Below are positions 15,542-24,793 of a DNA stretch of 64,000 bases, piece after piece. The translations under genes and the position numbers were made by a program. Below the pieces are notes generated by a model. The model ran no database searches, had not been told where the DNA came from, and worked only from the letters and a program-made list of their open reading frames with translations. Origin of the DNA: Rhizobium sp. N324. Lineage in GTDB: Bacteria > Pseudomonadota > Alphaproteobacteria > Rhizobiales > Rhizobiaceae. The stretch covers positions 124,001 through 188,000 of the forward strand of contig NZ_CP013635.1 in assembly GCF_001664485.1 (NCBI RefSeq). Direction: 5' to 3'. How positions within the stretch are numbered: position 1 is the stretch's first letter; each line of letters starts with the position of its first letter.

Positions 15542-16705
15542 GTGAAGAAGTTGAACGTTGCACTCATCGGCACCGGCTTTATGGGCAAGGCCCATTCCAT
15601 CGCCACCGCCGTCGTGCCGATCCTGTTCGGGTCCCCCGTCGACATCGAGCGCAAGGTGGTCGTCGATATCGACGAGGAACTGGCGCAGAACGCCGCCAAG
15701 CAGTACGGCTTTGCCGAATACGCCACCGACTGGCGCCAGGTCGTCTCGCGCCCCGACATCGATATCGTCGACATCTGCACCCCCAACAGCACCCATGCCG
15801 AGATTGCCATTGCCGCCGCCAAGGCGGGCAAGCACATCATGTGCGAAAAGCCGATGTCGATGACGGTGGCCGAGGCCGAGGCGATGCTGGCCGCCGCCAA
15901 CGAGACCGGCGTGGTGACGATGGTCTCCTACAACTACCGCCACACGCCCGCCCTGCAAATGGCCAAGCGCCTGATCGACGAGGGCCGCATCGGCGACATC
16001 CTGACCTTCCGCGGCTATTACCTCCAGGACTGGGGCGCCGATCCGGAAAAGCCGCTCTCCTGGCGCTTCAACAAGGCGCTGGCCGGTTCCGGCACGCTTG
16101 GCGACATCGGCACCCATGTGATCGATGCCGCACGCCTGCTCGTCGGCGAATTCGAGCAGGTGAACGCCATCGTCAAGACCTTCATCCCGGAACGCCCGCT
16201 GCCGGCCGGCCGCTTCTTCGGCCCGAGCGGGGCGGCCTCCTCGGAAAAGGGCAAGGTCGACGTCGACGACACCGCGCTGACGATGATCAAGTTTGCAGGC
16301 GGCGCGCACGGCACGATCGAAGTGACGCGCAATTCCTGGGGCCATCATAACCAGCTCGGCTTCGAGATCCACGGAACCCGCGGCTCGATCGCCTTCGATT
16401 ACCAGCGCCTCAACGAGTTGCGGGTCGCCTTTGCCGACGATCCGGCCGACGCCTTCGGCTTCCGCACCATCTATTCCGGCCCGAACCAGCCCTTCGGCGA
16501 CAAGCTGTGGCCGGTGGCCGGCATGGGGCAGGGCTACATCGATATCAAATCGATCGAATGGTACAACTTCCTGCAGGCCATCGCCGACAACAAGCCGGCC
16601 TCACCCGACTTCCGCGACGGCGTGCAGATCGAGCGCATCGCCGAAGCCATTCTCGTCTCCGGGCAGAACGGCGCCTGGGAAACCATCAAGCAATCCGCCG
16701 CCTGA
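15542..16705 (+). CDS. Gfo/Idh/MocA family sugar or polyol dehydrogenase
   Basis: This 387-residue oxidoreductase has an N-terminal Rossmann fold with GTGFMG at about 10-15, an acidic residue after the second strand (VVDID), the conserved cofactor/catalytic motif EKP at 102-104 (CEKPMSM), and a C-terminal alpha/beta dimer domain. Relatives oxidise inositols, glucosides or related sugars with NAD(P). The start is GTG at 15542 with GGAGG 7 nt upstream; longer in-frame starts would run across the operator and promoter. It is followed 11 bp later by the epimerase, so both enzymes should act on the sugar imported by the transporter at 18.7-22.3 kb. Confidence 0.88.
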   Translation: MKKLNVALIGTGFMGKAHSIATAVVPILFGSPVDIERKVVVDIDEELAQNAAKQYGFAEYATDWRQVVSRPDIDIVDICTPNSTHAEIAIAAAKAGKHIMCEKPMSMTVAEAEAMLAAANETGVVTMVSYNYRHTPALQMAKRLIDEGRIGDILTFRGYYLQDWGADPEKPLSWRFNKALAGSGTLGDIGTHVIDAARLLVGEFEQVNAIVKTFIPERPLPAGRFFGPSGAASSEKGKVDVDDTALTMIKFAGGAHGTIEVTRNSWGHHNQLGFEIHGTRGSIAFDYQRLNELRVAFADDPADAFGFRTIYSGPNQPFGDKLWPVAGMGQGYIDIKSIEWYNFLQAIADNKPASPDFRDGVQIERIAEAILVSGQNGAWETIKQSAA

Positions 16706-16716
16706 GGAAGACTTCG

Positions 16717-17580
16717 ATGACGATCAAGCTCGCAATGCACACCTGGCCCTATGCAAGCAACCCGACATGGCTGCCGGCCTATACGCTTGAGGAAACCATC
16801 CGCCGCATCAAGAAGATCGGCTATGACGCCATCGAGATCGGCGCCGCCAGCCCGCATGTCTTTCCGCCGACGCTGAGCCCGCAGCGGCGCAAGGATCTCG
16901 GCCGGATGCTGAAGGATTACGAGCTCGAGCTGGCCGCCATGCTGCCGGCCCATGGCGGCGGCCCCGGCAACAACGTCGCATCGCCGATCCCCGAAGAGCG
17001 CCGCTGGGCGATCGACCATTACAAGGACATGGTCCAGCTCACCGCCGACTGGGGCGGCAAGCGGCTGATCTGCCTGCCGGGATGGTACATCTTCGGCACC
17101 ACCTACCGCCAGGCGTGGGACTGGGCGGCACAGGCGATCGGCGAAATCGCCCGCTTCGCCCAGGACTTCGGCGTCGAGATCGTCATCGAACCCACCCCGG
17201 AAGACAGCAACATCGTCAATACCTGCGACAACACCATCGACATGATGAAGGATGTCGGCCAGCCGAACGTGCGCCTGATGTTCGACAGCCATCACGTCAT
17301 CACCCAAAAGGAAGTGATGAGCGACTACGTCTATGCCATGGGCAAGGACCTCGTCCATATCCACGCCTCCGACAACAACCGCCTGCCGCCGGGCATGGGA
17401 AGGGGAGACTTTCCCGCCCTCATCGATGCCCTCGCCGAAACCGGCTTCGACGGATACCTCTCCATGGAGTGCGGCTTCCACCAGCGCGGCATCGAGCCGG
17501 ACTGGGTCGCCCGCGTCTGCCTCGAATATCTCAAACCAATCGTCGATGCTGCAAACGCAAGAATCGACAATAGGATGTAA
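16717..17580 (+). CDS. Sugar phosphate isomerase/epimerase (xylose-isomerase-like TIM barrel)
   Basis: This 287-residue TIM-barrel protein belongs to the family of D-tagatose/D-psicose 3-epimerases, IolE and IolI. Likely metal ligands appear in order: Glu in VIEPTPED, Asp and His in MFDSHH, His in VHIHASDNN, and Glu in LSMECGFH. The ATG at 16717 has GAGGAAG upstream. It lies directly after the dehydrogenase. The dehydrogenase plus epimerase pairing is common in ketose, inositol and glucoside catabolism. Its stop codon lies inside the operator at 17576-17589. Confidence 0.85.
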   Translation: MTIKLAMHTWPYASNPTWLPAYTLEETIRRIKKIGYDAIEIGAASPHVFPPTLSPQRRKDLGRMLKDYELELAAMLPAHGGGPGNNVASPIPEERRWAIDHYKDMVQLTADWGGKRLICLPGWYIFGTTYRQAWDWAAQAIGEIARFAQDFGVEIVIEPTPEDSNIVNTCDNTIDMMKDVGQPNVRLMFDSHHVITQKEVMSDYVYAMGKDLVHIHASDNNRLPPGMGRGDFPALIDALAETGFDGYLSMECGFHQRGIEPDWVARVCLEYLKPIVDAANARIDNRM

Positions 17581-17589
17581 TCGTTAACA
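17576..17589. promoter_or_regulatory. LacI-family operator upstream of the lacI gene
   Basis: TGTAATCGTTAACA combines the left half of one operator at 15.4 kb with the right half of the other. It overlaps the epimerase stop codon and lies 54 bp before the regulator's ATG, which fits autoregulation. Confidence 0.65.
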
Positions 17590-17643
17590 CCGGACGTCGT
17601 GCACCAGGACGATGCGCGTCTCCGACCAGCGAGGTGAGCATTG

Positions 17644-18630
17644 ATGTCAAAGCCCCCCACGATCCGGGACGTCGCGCGTTTGTCGGGTGTTTCGACTGCG
17701 ACCGTCTCGCGATATTTCTCGGGAAAGGCGGACTCGGTCTCTCCTCATAAGATCGAAAGCGTTCGCCGGGCGGCCAAGTCCTTAGGCTATACCCCTTCGG
17801 AGATCGGCCGCTCGCTTCGCCTTGCGCAAAGTCGCGTGGTCATGATGCTGGTGCCCGACGCGACCAACCACTTCACGGCCGATATCGCCGTGTCGGTGGA
17901 AAGCGCGCTCAAAGAGATCGGTCTGTCGATGGTTCTCGCCAATACCGGCGAGAACGCGATCCAGCAGGACCGGCTTCTTGCCGACGCGCTGGGGCTGAGA
18001 GCGCGCGCAATCGTTCTTCAGGGAGCGATCGATACGCCGAAATTACGCGAACTGGCCGCACGGCAGAACAATCTGATCTTCGTCAACCGGCGCCCGGCTC
18101 AAGGAATTCTCGCGCCCTATGTCGGGATCGACAACTTCCAGGCCGGCTTGGCGGTCGGGCGCCATTTCGTCGAGCGCGGTTATACCAACTGCGTGGCGAT
18201 CCACGGTCCGCGACATTATTCGGGCAGCACCGCACGACTGGACGGCTTCCTCGCCGGGATCGGGGAGGATGCCAAAGTTCTGCAGTTCGAGAGCGCCTAT
18301 ACCATGCAAGCCGGCTACGACTGTGCGTCGCGCCTGCTCGAAGCCGAGCCGAAGAAATACTCGATATTCTGCGCCAACGACATGATCGCCTATGGCGTCT
18401 ATCGGGCAGCCCTCGAGAGAAGGATGCAAGTGCCTGAGGACCTGGTGGTTTGCGGCTTTGACGATAATCGCCTGAACGAATGGCTGGCACCCTGGCTTAC
18501 GACAGTGAAGGTTCCGGCCTTGGACTTCGGCCCGGCCATTGCCGAACTGATTACCACGCCGCGTCCCGATGACGAGCAGATCAAGAACATCATTCTGCCG
18601 TTCACACTGCAGCTCCGACAATCGGCGTGA
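17644..18630 (+). CDS. LacI family transcriptional repressor of the sugar operon
   Basis: This 328-residue regulator has a LacI headpiece at about 1-55 (PTIRDVARLSGVSTATVSRYFSGK, recognition helix VSTATVSRYF; hinge near SLGYTPSEIGRSLR) and a periplasmic-binding-like effector domain with FCANDMIAYGVYRA and VVCGFDDN. The ATG at 17644 is preferred to the adjacent TTG at 17641, with GAGGTG upstream. Three sets of matching operators (15406-15451, 17576-17589, 40339-40384) make it the probable repressor of the 15.5 kb operon, itself and the remote binding-protein gene at 40.2 kb. The inducer is unknown. Confidence 0.88.
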   Translation: MSKPPTIRDVARLSGVSTATVSRYFSGKADSVSPHKIESVRRAAKSLGYTPSEIGRSLRLAQSRVVMMLVPDATNHFTADIAVSVESALKEIGLSMVLANTGENAIQQDRLLADALGLRARAIVLQGAIDTPKLRELAARQNNLIFVNRRPAQGILAPYVGIDNFQAGLAVGRHFVERGYTNCVAIHGPRHYSGSTARLDGFLAGIGEDAKVLQFESAYTMQAGYDCASRLLEAEPKKYSIFCANDMIAYGVYRAALERRMQVPEDLVVCGFDDNRLNEWLAPWLTTVKVPALDFGPAIAELITTPRPDDEQIKNIILPFTLQLRQSA

Positions 18631-18637
18631 TCACTAG

Positions 18638-18660
18638 CCGTCCTTACAGGAGGAGGACGG
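18638..18660 (+). terminator. Hairpin after lacI
   Basis: CCGTCCT and AGGACGG form a 7-bp stem with a 9-nt loop 7 bp after the lacI stop. No T run follows, so it is a weak terminator or attenuator at best. Confidence 0.3.
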
Positions 18661-18716
18661 TCCGGACAATTCTGGGTGCTTCCGGACGCCCGATCAAGAA
18701 ACAGGGGAATAACGAC

Positions 18717-19655
18717 ATGAAACGAATGATCCTTGGAACTGCCATGATGGTACTTGCGGCGTCTGCCGCGCATGCCGGTGACATCGGCGTGACCATTTCC
18801 CACTCCGACTCGAACCTGGCGGTTCTGGTGCAGGGCATCAAAGACGAGGCTGGCAAACTGAAACAGCCGCTGCAGATCGAATTTGCCGAAGGCGACGTCA
18901 ACCGGCAGCTGTCGCAGGTTCAAAACTTCATTGCCGCCAAGGTCGATGCGATCATCGTCAACACGGTGGAAACCTCGGCCACGCCGACGATGACCAAGAT
19001 GGCGGCGGATGCCGGCATTCCGCTGGTTTACGTCAACAACACGCCGAGCGACGTCAAGGAGCTCGGGCCGAAGGCGGCATTTGTCGGTTCCGACGAACAT
19101 GTTGCCGGCATGCTGCAGGCAGAGGAAGTCTGCCGTGTCCTGAAGGAAGCCAAGAAGACCGACGAGGCCGGCATCCTGATCATCCAGGGCGTGCTGGCGA
19201 ACGAGACGGCCGTGTTGCGCAGCAAGGCGGTTCATGACGTCGCGGCCAAGCCGGAATGCAACTTCATGAAGATCATCGACGAGCAGTCTGCCAACTGGGA
19301 TCCGGTCAAGGCGCAGGATCTGATGACCAACTGGATCACCGCCGGCTACAAGCCGGTGGCGGTGCTGGCCAACAACGACGAAATGGCCATCGGCGCCGTC
19401 AACTCGCTGAAGGCGGCCGGCTGGGACATGAAGGATGTCGTCATTGCCGGTGTCGACGCCACCAAGGAAGCGATGCATTACATGCAAAACGGTGATCTCG
19501 ACGTCACCGTCTTCCAGGACGCACTCGGACAGGGCGCCGGCTCGGTGGATGCTGCCGTCAAGCTCGCCAAGGGCGAGAAAGTCGAATCCCCGATGTGGAT
19601 CCCCTACGAGCTGGTCAATCCGGCCAATGTCGAGAAATACCTCGCCAAGAACTGA
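18717..19655 (+). CDS. RbsB-like sugar ABC transporter substrate-binding protein
   Basis: This 312-residue periplasmic binding protein (ribose/autoinducer-2 type) has a Sec signal [20 protein letters not shown], cut before GDIGV. The pentose/hexose pattern follows: [74 protein letters not shown] lies before the ATG at 18717. It is clearly paralogous to the binding protein at 39275-40204 (shared [30 protein letters not shown] ending). It belongs to the operon that continues with the ATPase and permease; a strong hairpin follows its stop. Confidence 0.9.
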   Translation: MKRMILGTAMMVLAASAAHAGDIGVTISHSDSNLAVLVQGIKDEAGKLKQPLQIEFAEGDVNRQLSQVQNFIAAKVDAIIVNTVETSATPTMTKMAADAGIPLVYVNNTPSDVKELGPKAAFVGSDEHVAGMLQAEEVCRVLKEAKKTDEAGILIIQGVLANETAVLRSKAVHDVAAKPECNFMKIIDEQSANWDPVKAQDLMTNWITAGYKPVAVLANNDEMAIGAVNSLKAAGWDMKDVVIAGVDATKEAMHYMQNGDLDVTVFQDALGQGAGSVDAAVKLAKGEKVESPMWIPYELVNPANVEKYLAKN

Positions 19656-19664
19656 TCGCCGCTC

Positions 19665-19700
19665 GGCTTCGGATGTGCCCGCAAAGGCACATCCGAAGCC
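19665..19700 (+). terminator. 15-bp perfect hairpin between binding protein and ATPase genes
   Basis: GGCTTCGGATGTGCC, loop CGCAAA, GGCACATCCGAAGCC. It lies 10 bp after the binding-protein stop and 38 bp before the ATPase ATG. It likely protects the 5' mRNA and/or ends part of the transcripts, favouring binding-protein output. Hairpins of the same size occur in the same place in two other operons here. Confidence 0.7.
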
Positions 19701-19737
19701 GGAACCTCTATGCATAGAAAGCAGAAGGTCTGCCACG

Positions 19738-21282
19738 ATGCCGAATATCTCACCATCGACCGTCAAGGCGGTCCGGGAAAGCGGCGCTGTTCCGACAGCC
19801 GAATATCTCCTGGAGGTCAAAGATGTCCGCAAGGAATTTGCCGGAAACGTTGCGCTGGATGACGTCTCCTTCCGCCTGAGACGCGGCACGGTTCATGCCC
19901 TTATGGGCGAAAACGGTGCCGGCAAGTCCACGCTGATGAAGATCATTGCCGGCATCTACACGCCGGACGCAGGAGAGTTTTTCTTAAACGGCCTTCCCAT
20001 TCGGCTCAGCAGTCCGCTCGACGCCCTCGACAACGGCATCGCCATGATTCATCAGGAGCTCAATCTGATGAACCATATGACGATTGCGGAAAACATCTGG
20101 ATCCGGCGTGAACCAAAGAACCGTTTTGGTCTCGTCGATCACAAGGAACTGCACAGCCGCACCTACAAGCTTTTCGAAGAATTGGGCATTGATCTCGACC
20201 CCGACCAAAGGGTCGGTCTGCTTTCGGTTGCCAGCCGTCAGATGGTCGAGATTGCCAAGGCGGTTTCCTATGAATCGGATGTCCTGATCATGGACGAACC
20301 GACCTCCGCGCTCACCGAACGCGAGGTCGAGCATCTTTTCCGTATCATCAGGACGCTGAGGGAACGGGGAAAGGGCATCATCTATATCACCCACAAGATG
20401 AACGAGCTTTTCGAAATTTCCGACGAGGTGTCGATTTTCCGCGACGGCAAACACATCGCGACCAAGGCTGCGCAAGACCTGACCCGCGAAGAAGTCATCC
20501 GCATGATGGTGGGGCGCGAGATCTCGCAGATGTTTCCCAAGGTGGAGGCTAAAATCGGCGACGTCGTGCTCAGCGTCCGCGATCTATGTCTCAAAGGTAT
20601 CTTCCAGGACGTCTCGTTCGACCTTCATGCCGGCGAGATTCTCGGGATCGCCGGGCTTGTCGGCGCCGGTCGCTCCAACATTGCTGAAACGCTCTTTGGC
20701 GTGACGCCGGCGACATCAGGTACGATCGAGATCAGAGGCAAGTCCGTCAACGTCAGTTCTCCCGCCGTCGCCATGGAAAACGGGATGGCCTTCCTCACTG
20801 AAGACCGGAAGGAATCCGGCTGCTTCCTGCTGCTGGACATTCAACAGAACATGCAGATGGCCGCCCTCCATGGCGGGTATGTGCGTCGCGGCTTCGTCGA
20901 GCAGAAGCGGCTGTCGCAGGACTGCGAGACGATGACGACATCGCTGCGGGTCAAGACCCCCGGCATGGGGGAGAAGATCCTGAATCTTTCCGGCGGCAAT
21001 CAGCAGAAGGTGCTGATCGGCCGCTGGCTGCTGACAAAGCCGAGCGTCCTCATCCTCGATGAACCCACGCGCGGTATCGACGTCGGCGCCAAGGCCGAGA
21101 TCCACCGAATGATTTCCACGCTCGCCTCCGAAGGCGTGGCCGTCATCATGATTTCCTCGGAACTGCCCGAGATCCTCGGAATGAGCGACCGGGTCATGAC
21201 CATCCGGCAAGGACGCGTGTCCGGCATCCTCGATCGGGCTGAGGCCGATCAAGTCAAGATCATGGAGCTCGCAGCACAATGA
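19738..21282 (+). CDS. RbsA-like sugar ABC transporter ATPase (two ABC domains)
   Basis: This 514-residue protein has two nucleotide-binding domains, as in RbsA/MglA. The first has Walker [10 protein letters not shown], the degenerate signature [14 protein letters not shown] and Walker [11 protein letters not shown]. The second has the degenerate P-loop GLVGAGRSN, signature [14 protein letters not shown] and [15 protein letters not shown]. This asymmetry is usual in the family. The ATG at 19738 has AGAAGG upstream; longer in-frame starts run back through the binding-protein gene. Its stop overlaps the permease start (ATGA). Confidence 0.92.
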   Translation: MPNISPSTVKAVRESGAVPTAEYLLEVKDVRKEFAGNVALDDVSFRLRRGTVHALMGENGAGKSTLMKIIAGIYTPDAGEFFLNGLPIRLSSPLDALDNGIAMIHQELNLMNHMTIAENIWIRREPKNRFGLVDHKELHSRTYKLFEELGIDLDPDQRVGLLSVASRQMVEIAKAVSYESDVLIMDEPTSALTEREVEHLFRIIRTLRERGKGIIYITHKMNELFEISDEVSIFRDGKHIATKAAQDLTREEVIRMMVGREISQMFPKVEAKIGDVVLSVRDLCLKGIFQDVSFDLHAGEILGIAGLVGAGRSNIAETLFGVTPATSGTIEIRGKSVNVSSPAVAMENGMAFLTEDRKESGCFLLLDIQQNMQMAALHGGYVRRGFVEQKRLSQDCETMTTSLRVKTPGMGEKILNLSGGNQQKVLIGRWLLTKPSVLILDEPTRGIDVGAKAEIHRMISTLASEGVAVIMISSELPEILGMSDRVMTIRQGRVSGILDRAEADQVKIMELAAQ

Positions 21283-22325
21283 CGATAACCCCTGGGGCCA
21301 CGGTTGTGGCGGAAAAGCGTGTGGTGAAGCGCAAGTTTCACAGTGAGATGTCGATGGCGCTGGTGCTGGTCGGCATTGCCCTTGCCTTCGAGATCCTCGG
21401 CTGGGTCTTCGTCGGCAGTTCGTTCCTCGGCAATGAGCAGCGCCTGTCGATCATCATCCTGCAGGTCTCGGTGATCGGCATTCTGGCCGTCGGCGTCACC
21501 CATGTCATCATCACCGGCGGCATCGACCTGGCCTCCGGCTCGGTGGTCGGGCTGGCCGCCATGGTCGCCGCCTCGCTGGCGCAAAGCTCGACAGATGTGC
21601 GCGCCCTTTATCCCGCACTCACCGATCTCTCGCCGATCTGGCCGATCCTCGCCGGCCTCATCGTCGGCCTGCTGGCCGGATGGGTCAGCGGTCTCCTGAT
21701 CGCCAAGACCGGCATTCCCCCCTTCATCGCCACGCTCGGCATGATGGTCTGCGCCAGAGGTGTGGCCAAGTGGTACACGCTCGGACAGCCGATCGCTCTC
21801 CTGACGCCGCAATTCACCTGGCTCGGCAAGAGCTTCATCGTCTTCGGCTTTCCCGTGCCGCTGCCGGTGATCATCTTCCTCGGCGTCGCCGTGCTCTCCC
21901 ACATCGCCCTCGGTTATACGCGCTACGGCAAATATACCTATGCGATCGGCTCCAATCCCCAGGCGGCGCGCGTCTCCGGCATCAATATCGGCGCCCATCT
22001 GATCAAGGTCTATGCCGTCGCCGGACTGCTGTCGGGGCTGGCCGGAGTGGTCACCGCAGCCCGGGCCGCATCCGCCCAGCCGACCATGGGCACCGCTTAC
22101 GAACTCGACGCCATCGCCGCAGCCGTCATCGGCGGAACATCGCTCGCCGGCGGCGCAGGACGCATCACCGGAACGCTGATCGGAACCATCATCCTCGGCA
22201 TCATCACCTCAGGATTCACATTCCTCAAGATCGGCTCCTACTACCAGGAGATCATCAAGGGAACCATCATCGTCCTTGCCGTCGTCATCGATCAATACAG
22301 GCGATCAAAACAAGCAAGAGCGTGA
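21279..22325 (+). CDS. RbsC-like sugar ABC transporter permease
   Basis: This 348-residue inner-membrane permease (BPD_transp_2 type) has about ten hydrophobic helices. Family landmarks are [54 protein letters not shown] and [25 protein letters not shown]. The start overlaps the ATPase stop by 4 bp. With the genes at 18717 and 19738 it makes a full importer, regulated from the promoter or operators around 15.4-17.6 kb. The next gene, pxpA, is 109 bp away and begins a different function. Confidence 0.92.
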   Translation: MTITPGATVVAEKRVVKRKFHSEMSMALVLVGIALAFEILGWVFVGSSFLGNEQRLSIIILQVSVIGILAVGVTHVIITGGIDLASGSVVGLAAMVAASLAQSSTDVRALYPALTDLSPIWPILAGLIVGLLAGWVSGLLIAKTGIPPFIATLGMMVCARGVAKWYTLGQPIALLTPQFTWLGKSFIVFGFPVPLPVIIFLGVAVLSHIALGYTRYGKYTYAIGSNPQAARVSGINIGAHLIKVYAVAGLLSGLAGVVTAARAASAQPTMGTAYELDAIAAAVIGGTSLAGGAGRITGTLIGTIILGIITSGFTFLKIGSYYQEIIKGTIIVLAVVIDQYRRSKQARA

Positions 22326-22434
22326 AGTGACCAGGCGGCAGAGCGACGTCTATGGACATGACCGGACCAATCCGATGATGTGGAGGTCGCGAAACTTCAC
22401 GACGACCGCAAAGCGGCAATTGAAAGGGCAGAAC

Positions 22435-23208
22435 ATGGCAAGCATCGACCTCAACAGCGATCTCGGCGAAAGCTTCGGTGCATGGGCAATGGGTGACGAT
22501 GTTTCGATGCTGTCGATCGTCACCAGCGCCAACATTGCCTGCGGCTTCCATGCCGGTGATCCGGCGGGCATCCTGTCCGTTTTAAAGGAAGCGGCAAAAC
22601 GCGGCGTCTCGGTCGGAGCCCATATCGGTTACCGCGATCTCGTCGGGTTCGGTCGCCGCAACATGGATCCGTCCAGCGACGAACTCGTCGGCGATACCAT
22701 CTACCAGATCGGCGCTTTGCAGGCTCTGGCAAAAGCCGCAGGCACCCGGGTGCGTTATGTAAAGCCGCATGGGGCACTGTACAACACGATTGCCACTGAT
22801 GCCCGGCAGGCCTACGATGTCATCACCGGTATCAAGGCGGTCGATCCCTCGCTCGCCTTGCTGGCGCTTTCCGGGGCGCCCATCGTCGAGCAGGCGCGTG
22901 CGGCCGGGCTCACGGTTGTCTGCGAGGCCTTCGCCGATCGGGCCTACAACGCCGATGGCAGCCTCGTCAGCCGCCGCTTGCCGGGCTCGGTCGTCCACGA
23001 CCCCGAAACCATTGCCAAGCGGATGCTGCGCCTGGTGGCGGACGGTCGCATCACGGCGGTTGATGGCACGGACATAAGGCTCGAAGCGCAATCGATCTGT
23101 GTCCACGGCGATACTCCGGCGGCCGTGGCCATCGCTCAGACTTTGCGCGAAGCATTGATGAGCAACGGCGTCGGTCTCAAGCCTTTCACGGATGTCGACC
23201 ATGACTGA
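22435..23208 (+). CDS. pxpA: 5-oxoprolinase subunit A (LamB/YcsF family)
   Basis: This 257-residue LamB/YcsF protein opens with [20 protein letters not shown] and has [40 protein letters not shown] and [17 protein letters not shown], all family hallmarks; the Asp/His residues mark its putative active site. In bacteria PxpA works with PxpB and PxpC in ATP-dependent opening of 5-oxoproline to glutamate. The ATG at 22435 has GAAAGGG upstream. It overlaps the next gene by 8 bp and starts a tight seven-gene operon to 31501. Because a biotin carboxylase follows, the true substrate may be a different lactam or amide. Confidence 0.9.
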   Translation: MASIDLNSDLGESFGAWAMGDDVSMLSIVTSANIACGFHAGDPAGILSVLKEAAKRGVSVGAHIGYRDLVGFGRRNMDPSSDELVGDTIYQIGALQALAKAAGTRVRYVKPHGALYNTIATDARQAYDVITGIKAVDPSLALLALSGAPIVEQARAAGLTVVCEAFADRAYNADGSLVSRRLPGSVVHDPETIAKRMLRLVADGRITAVDGTDIRLEAQSICVHGDTPAAVAIAQTLREALMSNGVGLKPFTDVDHD

Positions 23209-24793
23209 CAAGCTGCGTTTTCTGCCCGCCGGCAGCCATGCCTTTCTCGTCGAGCTCGACGGTCTGGAAAAGACGCTGACGCTGCTCGATCGCCTTCTGG
23301 CCGATCGGCCGGAGGGAGTCGTCGAACTGGTGCCTGCCGCCCGAACAGTGATGCTCCGCTTCGATCCCCATGTGACGGATCGGGCACGGCTTTGCGCGCA
23401 TATATGCGCGCTTGATCTCGGTCATCGCAGCGCTCGCCAGGGCGAGACGATCGAGATCCCGGTCAGCTATGACGGCGAGGATCTCGCCGAAGTCGCCGAA
23501 ATCCTCGGCTGGCCGGTTGATGATGTCATCCGTCGCCACACGGAAGCCACCTACACGGTTGCCTTCACCGGTTTTGCGCCCGGCTTTGCCTATATGACCT
23601 CGGACGATCCGGACTTCGACCTGCCGCGCCGCAAGAGCCCGCGCGTGCGCATTCCCGCTGGCTCCGTGGCGCTCGGGGGTAAATTCGGCGGCGTCTATCC
23701 CTCGGACAGTCCGGGCGGCTGGCAGCTCATCGGCACGACCCCGTTGAAGATGTGGGACACCAAACGACCGCGCGCCGCACTTCTGGCGCCGGGTGATCGC
23801 GTCCACTTTCGTGACATCGCAAAAGGCGCCGTGGTTGCGGCCGCCGCTATCCCGGAGCCCGAAGCCGTGCAAGCCGGGGCCGGACTTGCCGTCACCCGCG
23901 CCGATAGACCGGCACTGTTTCAAGACCTGGGCCGGCCCGGCCGCGGCAACCAAGGCGTGTCGGAATCCGGTGCGCTCGACCGTGCATGCCTGATCGAGGC
24001 CAATCTGTATGTCGGCAATCGGCGCAATGCAGCTGCCTTGGAAATTGCTTTCGGCGGCTTCGCCCTCAAAACCGATCGACCGGTCACGCTCGCCGTGACC
24101 GGTGCGCCTGCGCCGCTTGTTATATCGACCGAAGACGGTCGTTCCGTCGCCGCACCCTTCGCTCAGCCCTTCGCGCTCGATGCCGGCGACGAACTGACGC
24201 TCGGCTTTCCCACGGAAGGCATGCGCAGTTACATAGCGTTGCGCGGCGGTTTCGCTGTCGAACCCATTCTCGGCTCGGCTGCCACCGACACATTGGCAAA
24301 AGTCGGGCCGGCGCCGGTTACAGCAGGCGATGTCCTGGTGCCGGCCGACGCACCCCTCTCTGCCGTCGATCCCTTCCGGCGCGACGCACGAGCGCTGCCT
24401 AGAGCTGGAGATACCGTGACGCTCGACGTCGTCCTTGGCCCGCGGACCGACTGGTTCACGGCAAAGGGTGTCGAGACACTCACAACGCAAATGTGGCAGG
24501 TGACGGCTGAATCGAGCCGCGTCGGCATGCGGCTTGCCGGAGCCGAGCCGCTGGAGCGGAAGGATGCCGCCGAATTGCCGTCGGAGGGCACCCCCATCGG
24601 GACAATTCAGGTGCCGCACAGCGGGCAACCGGTGCTCTTCCTGGCCGATCATCCGTTGACTGGCGGCTATCCGGTGATCGGTGTCGTGGCCAGCTACCAC
24701 CTTGATCTCGCCGGCCAGATACCGATCGGCGCCAATATCCGCTTCAATGTCGTCGCCCCATTCGATCCGCTCGTCAGGGAAACCAACCGATGA
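23201..24793 (+). CDS. 5-oxoprolinase subunits B and C fused (PxpBC; KipI-KipA fusion)
   Basis: This 530-residue fusion has a KipI/PxpB part at about 1-220 ([58 protein letters not shown]) and a KipA/PxpC part at about 225-530 ([68 protein letters not shown]). E. coli and B. subtilis encode the two as separate proteins. The pair is structurally related to the carboxyltransferase part of urea carboxylase. The ATG at 23201 overlaps pxpA (ATGACTGA). It overlaps the following biotin-carboxylase start by 4 bp, which argues for a shared complex. Confidence 0.88.
   Translation: MTDKLRFLPAGSHAFLVELDGLEKTLTLLDRLLADRPEGVVELVPAARTVMLRFDPHVTDRARLCAHICALDLGHRSARQGETIEIPVSYDGEDLAEVAEILGWPVDDVIRRHTEATYTVAFTGFAPGFAYMTSDDPDFDLPRRKSPRVRIPAGSVALGGKFGGVYPSDSPGGWQLIGTTPLKMWDTKRPRAALLAPGDRVHFRDIAKGAVVAAAAIPEPEAVQAGAGLAVTRADRPALFQDLGRPGRGNQGVSESGALDRACLIEANLYVGNRRNAAALEIAFGGFALKTDRPVTLAVTGAPAPLVISTEDGRSVAAPFAQPFALDAGDELTLGFPTEGMRSYIALRGGFAVEPILGSAATDTLAKVGPAPVTAGDVLVPADAPLSAVDPFRRDARALPRAGDTVTLDVVLGPRTDWFTAKGVETLTTQMWQVTAESSRVGMRLAGAEPLERKDAAELPSEGTPIGTIQVPHSGQPVLFLADHPLTGGYPVIGVVASYHLDLAGQIPIGANIRFNVVAPFDPLVRETNR

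Noticed and set aside
18399..19889. 496-residue leftward open frame opposite the lacI and binding-protein genes
   Set aside because: High GC at third positions of real genes commonly opens the opposite frame; the translation is rich in His, Arg, Gly and Asp and resembles nothing.
23186..24700. 504-residue leftward open frame opposite pxpBC
   Set aside because: It is a shadow of the PxpBC fusion, which has clear family motifs throughout.
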